Position numbers and translations under genes: made by a program
Notes under the pieces: generated by a model
Told to the model about the DNA's origin: nothing
The model's input: the letters and a program-made list of their open reading frames with translations, nothing else
The model's database searches: none
Part shown: positions 6,309 through 7,449 of the stretch, in pieces
Position numbering within the stretch: position 1 is the first letter of the stretch
Layout: each line of letters opens with the position of its first letter
NCBI GenBank assembly: GCA_013202615.1
Contig: JABMRL010000271.1
Location: forward strand, 1 to 7,449
From: Dehalococcoidia bacterium
GTDB taxonomy: Bacteria > Chloroflexota > Dehalococcoidia > Dehalococcoidales > RBG-16-60-22
DNA length: 7,449 nt
Direction: 5' to 3'

Positions 6309-6968
6309 ATGGAAGCGGTCAGAGTACTGGTGGTTGATGACCATGCCCTCTTTCGCCGTGGCATTGTCACCGTGCTGGCAAACCGGGAGAATATCAGCGT
6401 GGTGGGAGAGGCGGTCAACGGGCTGGAGGCAATAGCCAAAGCAGAAGAACTGGCACCTGATGTTATCCTGATGGACCTGAATATGCCCCAGTGCAGCGGG
6501 CTGGAAGCCACGCAGGCGCTCCAGGCCAAAGCGATTCAAGTTAACATCCTCGTGTTAACCGTTTCCGATAATGAAGCTGACCTTTTCGCTGCCATCAAGT
6601 TCGGGGCTACCGGTTATATCTTAAAGAACACGGAGCCGGAGGAACTCGTTCAGGCTATTTATCACATTGCCCAGGGTGGCGTCATAATTTCTCCCGTCAT
6701 GGCCACCAAGCTGCTGGCCGAATTCAGGGATTCAAGGTCAGGCGCCAAAGCCGAAAAGGCGACCGGCGAAAAGGACAATATGAGCCCCCGTGAGGATGAA
6801 GTGCTGCAACTGGTGGCTCAGGGCGCCACCAACAAGGAGATTGCTGATTCCCTGTTTATCTCAGAGAACACGGTGAAGACGCACCTGCGCAATATCATGG
6901 ACAAACTTCACCTGGCAAACCGCAGCCAAGCGGCCGCTTACGCCGTGAAACGGGGGCTTGTCCCCTAA
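6309..6968 (+). CDS. NarL/FixJ-family response regulator (canonical receiver plus LuxR HTH)
   Basis: A 219-residue DNA-binding response regulator. The receiver (about 1-120) has every catalytic residue: acidic pair D10-D11 (VVDDH), phosphoacceptor D56 (LMDLNMP), T84 and K106 (YILK). A charged linker (about 138-156, rich in Lys, Ala and Glu) leads to the LuxR-type helix-turn-helix at about 157-219 (MSPREDEVL, then NKEIADSLFISENTVKTHL). On phosphorylation by the kinase encoded just upstream it should dimerise and bind promoters; its targets are not shown by the sequence. D56, T84 and K106 fall at the same residue numbers as in the regulator at 4326-5000, so the two receivers align without gaps and look like paralogues, this one being the active form. 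No intrinsic terminator is visible after its stop. Confidence 0.95.
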   Translation: MEAVRVLVVDDHALFRRGIVTVLANRENISVVGEAVNGLEAIAKAEELAPDVILMDLNMPQCSGLEATQALQAKAIQVNILVLTVSDNEADLFAAIKFGATGYILKNTEPEELVQAIYHIAQGGVIISPVMATKLLAEFRDSRSGAKAEKATGEKDNMSPREDEVLQLVAQGATNKEIADSLFISENTVKTHLRNIMDKLHLANRSQAAAYAVKRGLVP

Positions 6969-7061
6969 ACCGGAAGTAACGCCGTACCAGGCAATAAGTC
7001 TTATGTCTACTCACCCAAAAGGATTAGTCGTCAGCGCTTTGAAAATCACCTCTTCGCAGGA

Positions 7062-7090
7062 TTGTAAGTGGACCTGCCATGTTCTATGAT
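7062..7090 (+). promoter_or_regulatory. Candidate distal promoter of the prepilin gene
   Basis: TTGTAA (7062-7067, four of six -35 bases), a 17-bp spacer, and TATGAT (7085-7090, five of six -10 bases). Transcription from here would give a leader of roughly 55-60 bases. This and the 7116 element are alternatives, or both may be used. The intergenic stretch from 6969 to this point has no convincing terminator and no open reading frame I would support. Confidence 0.4.
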
Positions 7091-7115
7091 GCAAATGTTG
7101 CCTAGTAGTCTCTTT

Positions 7116-7121
7116 TATAAT
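7116..7121 (+). promoter_or_regulatory. Candidate proximal -10 element (TATAAT) of the prepilin gene
   Basis: A perfect TATAAT at 7116-7121, placed so that transcription would begin near 7128 and include the ribosome-binding site. No acceptable -35 sits 16-18 bp upstream (7093-7098 reads AAATGT). If used, it would need an activator. AGGTAATAAT (7123-7132), directly downstream, is shared with the promoter region at 1231-1240. Confidence 0.4.
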
Positions 7122-7139
7122 AAGGTAATAATAGGGAAG

Positions 7140-7149
7140 AAGGAGGTGA
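7140..7149 (+). promoter_or_regulatory. Full-length consensus Shine-Dalgarno before the prepilin gene
   Basis: AAGGAGGTGA is a ten-base perfect complement of the usual 16S rRNA 3' end. The GGAGG core (7142-7146) is seven bases from ATG 7154. It is the strongest ribosome-binding site in the window, implying high translation, as expected for a structural pilin, and it fixes the start. Confidence 0.85.
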
Positions 7150-7153
7150 AAAA

Positions 7154-7449
7154 ATGAGATTGCCAAAGAGAGGCGAGAAGGGGTTCACGCTAATCGAGCT
7201 GCTCATCGTGGTCGCCATCCTGGGCGTGCTCGCAGCGGTGGTTATCCCTAACGTGGGTCGGTTCATCGGACGAGGTGAGGAAGAGGCAGGAGAGACCGAG
7301 TTTGCCAATATCCAGGCAGCGGTAGTAGCCATGATGACCGATAACGGGGTGAGCACACTGCCCAACCCGGTATCGGCTAATACCAGCAACATGAGCCAGT
7401 TCCCCGATACCACCGCGGCAGCCAGCAAGGGAAATGATGCCAGTGGAAC
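7154..7449 (+). CDS. Type IV prepilin / pseudopilin, 3'-truncated by window edge
   Basis: The first 98 codons of a prepilin-like protein; the frame is open to the window edge. The N-terminus MRLPKRGEKG is a short, positively charged leader ending in Gly10, followed by FTLIELLIVVAILGVLAA. This is the class III signal recognised by prepilin peptidase, which cuts after Gly10 and methylates Phe11. Glu15 is at mature position +5, needed for filament assembly. The hydrophobic helix runs to about residue 30, then IPNVGRFIGRGEEEAGETEF begins the globular part, with a Ser/Thr/Asn-rich stretch from about 67. The product would be inserted in the membrane and polymerised into a type IV pilus or a type II secretion pseudopilus; the visible part cannot separate these. 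Its distinct promoter region and strong ribosome-binding site suggest it starts a new operon. Confidence 0.88.
   Translation, partial: MRLPKRGEKGFTLIELLIVVAILGVLAAVVIPNVGRFIGRGEEEAGETEFANIQAAVVAMMTDNGVSTLPNPVSANTSNMSQFPDTTAAASKGNDASG

Noticed and set aside
6953..6965. GGGG-CTTGT-CCCC stem at the end of the response regulator gene as a terminator
   Set aside because: The stem is only four base pairs (five with a G-U pair), lies within the last codons, and is not followed by a U-run.
6994..7004. Small palindrome ATAAG-T-CTTAT between the response regulator and the pilin gene
   Set aside because: Five-base arms in AT-rich DNA are expected by chance, and it sits far from the promoter elements.
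7069..7084. Possible sigma-54 promoter (TGGACCT...) before the prepilin gene
   Set aside because: Only the -24 GG part fits; the -12 element reads TGTTC instead of TTGCA. Sigma-70-like elements nearby match better.
7102..7428. 108-codon minus-strand open frame at the right edge
   Set aside because: It is antisense to the prepilin gene, which has a perfect Shine-Dalgarno, leader peptide and cleavage motif; the minus product is low-complexity Ser/Ala-rich.

Overview
The window looks like chromosomal DNA of a free-living bacterium with a moderate GC content, judged by eye. All five complete or partial genes before the right edge, and the prepilin gene at the edge, lie on the + strand. The closest fit I can suggest is Chloroflexota, perhaps Dehalococcoidia. 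The reasons are a bacterial GH3-family adenylating enzyme, a sensor with the 'histidine kinase N-terminal 7TM plus two helices' layout, paired NarL-type regulators, and a prepilin with a strong Shine-Dalgarno. This placement rests on recognition of gene style, not on a search, and is tentative.

Layout: (1) 2-1168, the C-terminal part of a GH3-family acyl-adenylating protein whose start lies beyond the left edge. (2) 1169-1249, a compact promoter region with three ACTTTRGT repeats, a consensus -35, and a perfect 17-bp palindrome lying over the -10 and ending three bases before the next ATG. (3) 1250-4333, a 1027-residue membrane sensor with about nine membrane helices, two GAF domains, GGDEF and HD-GYP. 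(4) 4326-5000, a NarL/LuxR-type regulator overlapping the previous gene by 8 bp, whose receiver lacks the acidic pair. (5) 5001-5137, an intergenic region with a TTGACA promoter. (6) 5138-6307, a six-helix HisKA_3-type histidine kinase. (7) 6309-6968, its probable partner, a canonical NarL/LuxR response regulator, one base downstream. (8) 6969-7153, an intergenic region with two candidate promoters and a perfect ribosome-binding site. (9) 7154 to the right edge, the 5' part of a type IV prepilin or pseudopilin gene.

The window therefore holds two signalling operons in a row. The first couples a protein with both c-di-GMP-making and c-di-GMP-degrading domains to a DNA-binding protein that probably cannot be switched by ordinary phosphorylation. 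The second is a conventional two-component pair. A pilin-like gene follows. A reasonable but unproven reading is a surface or attachment control locus, with c-di-GMP level and a phosphorelay feeding into pilus or secretion genes. GGTAAT/ATTACC half-sites occur at or next to candidate -10 elements in all three intergenic regions, which could mean shared control.

No RNA genes, CRISPR arrays, insertion sequences or convincing intrinsic terminators were seen. No gap between genes exceeds 300 bp.
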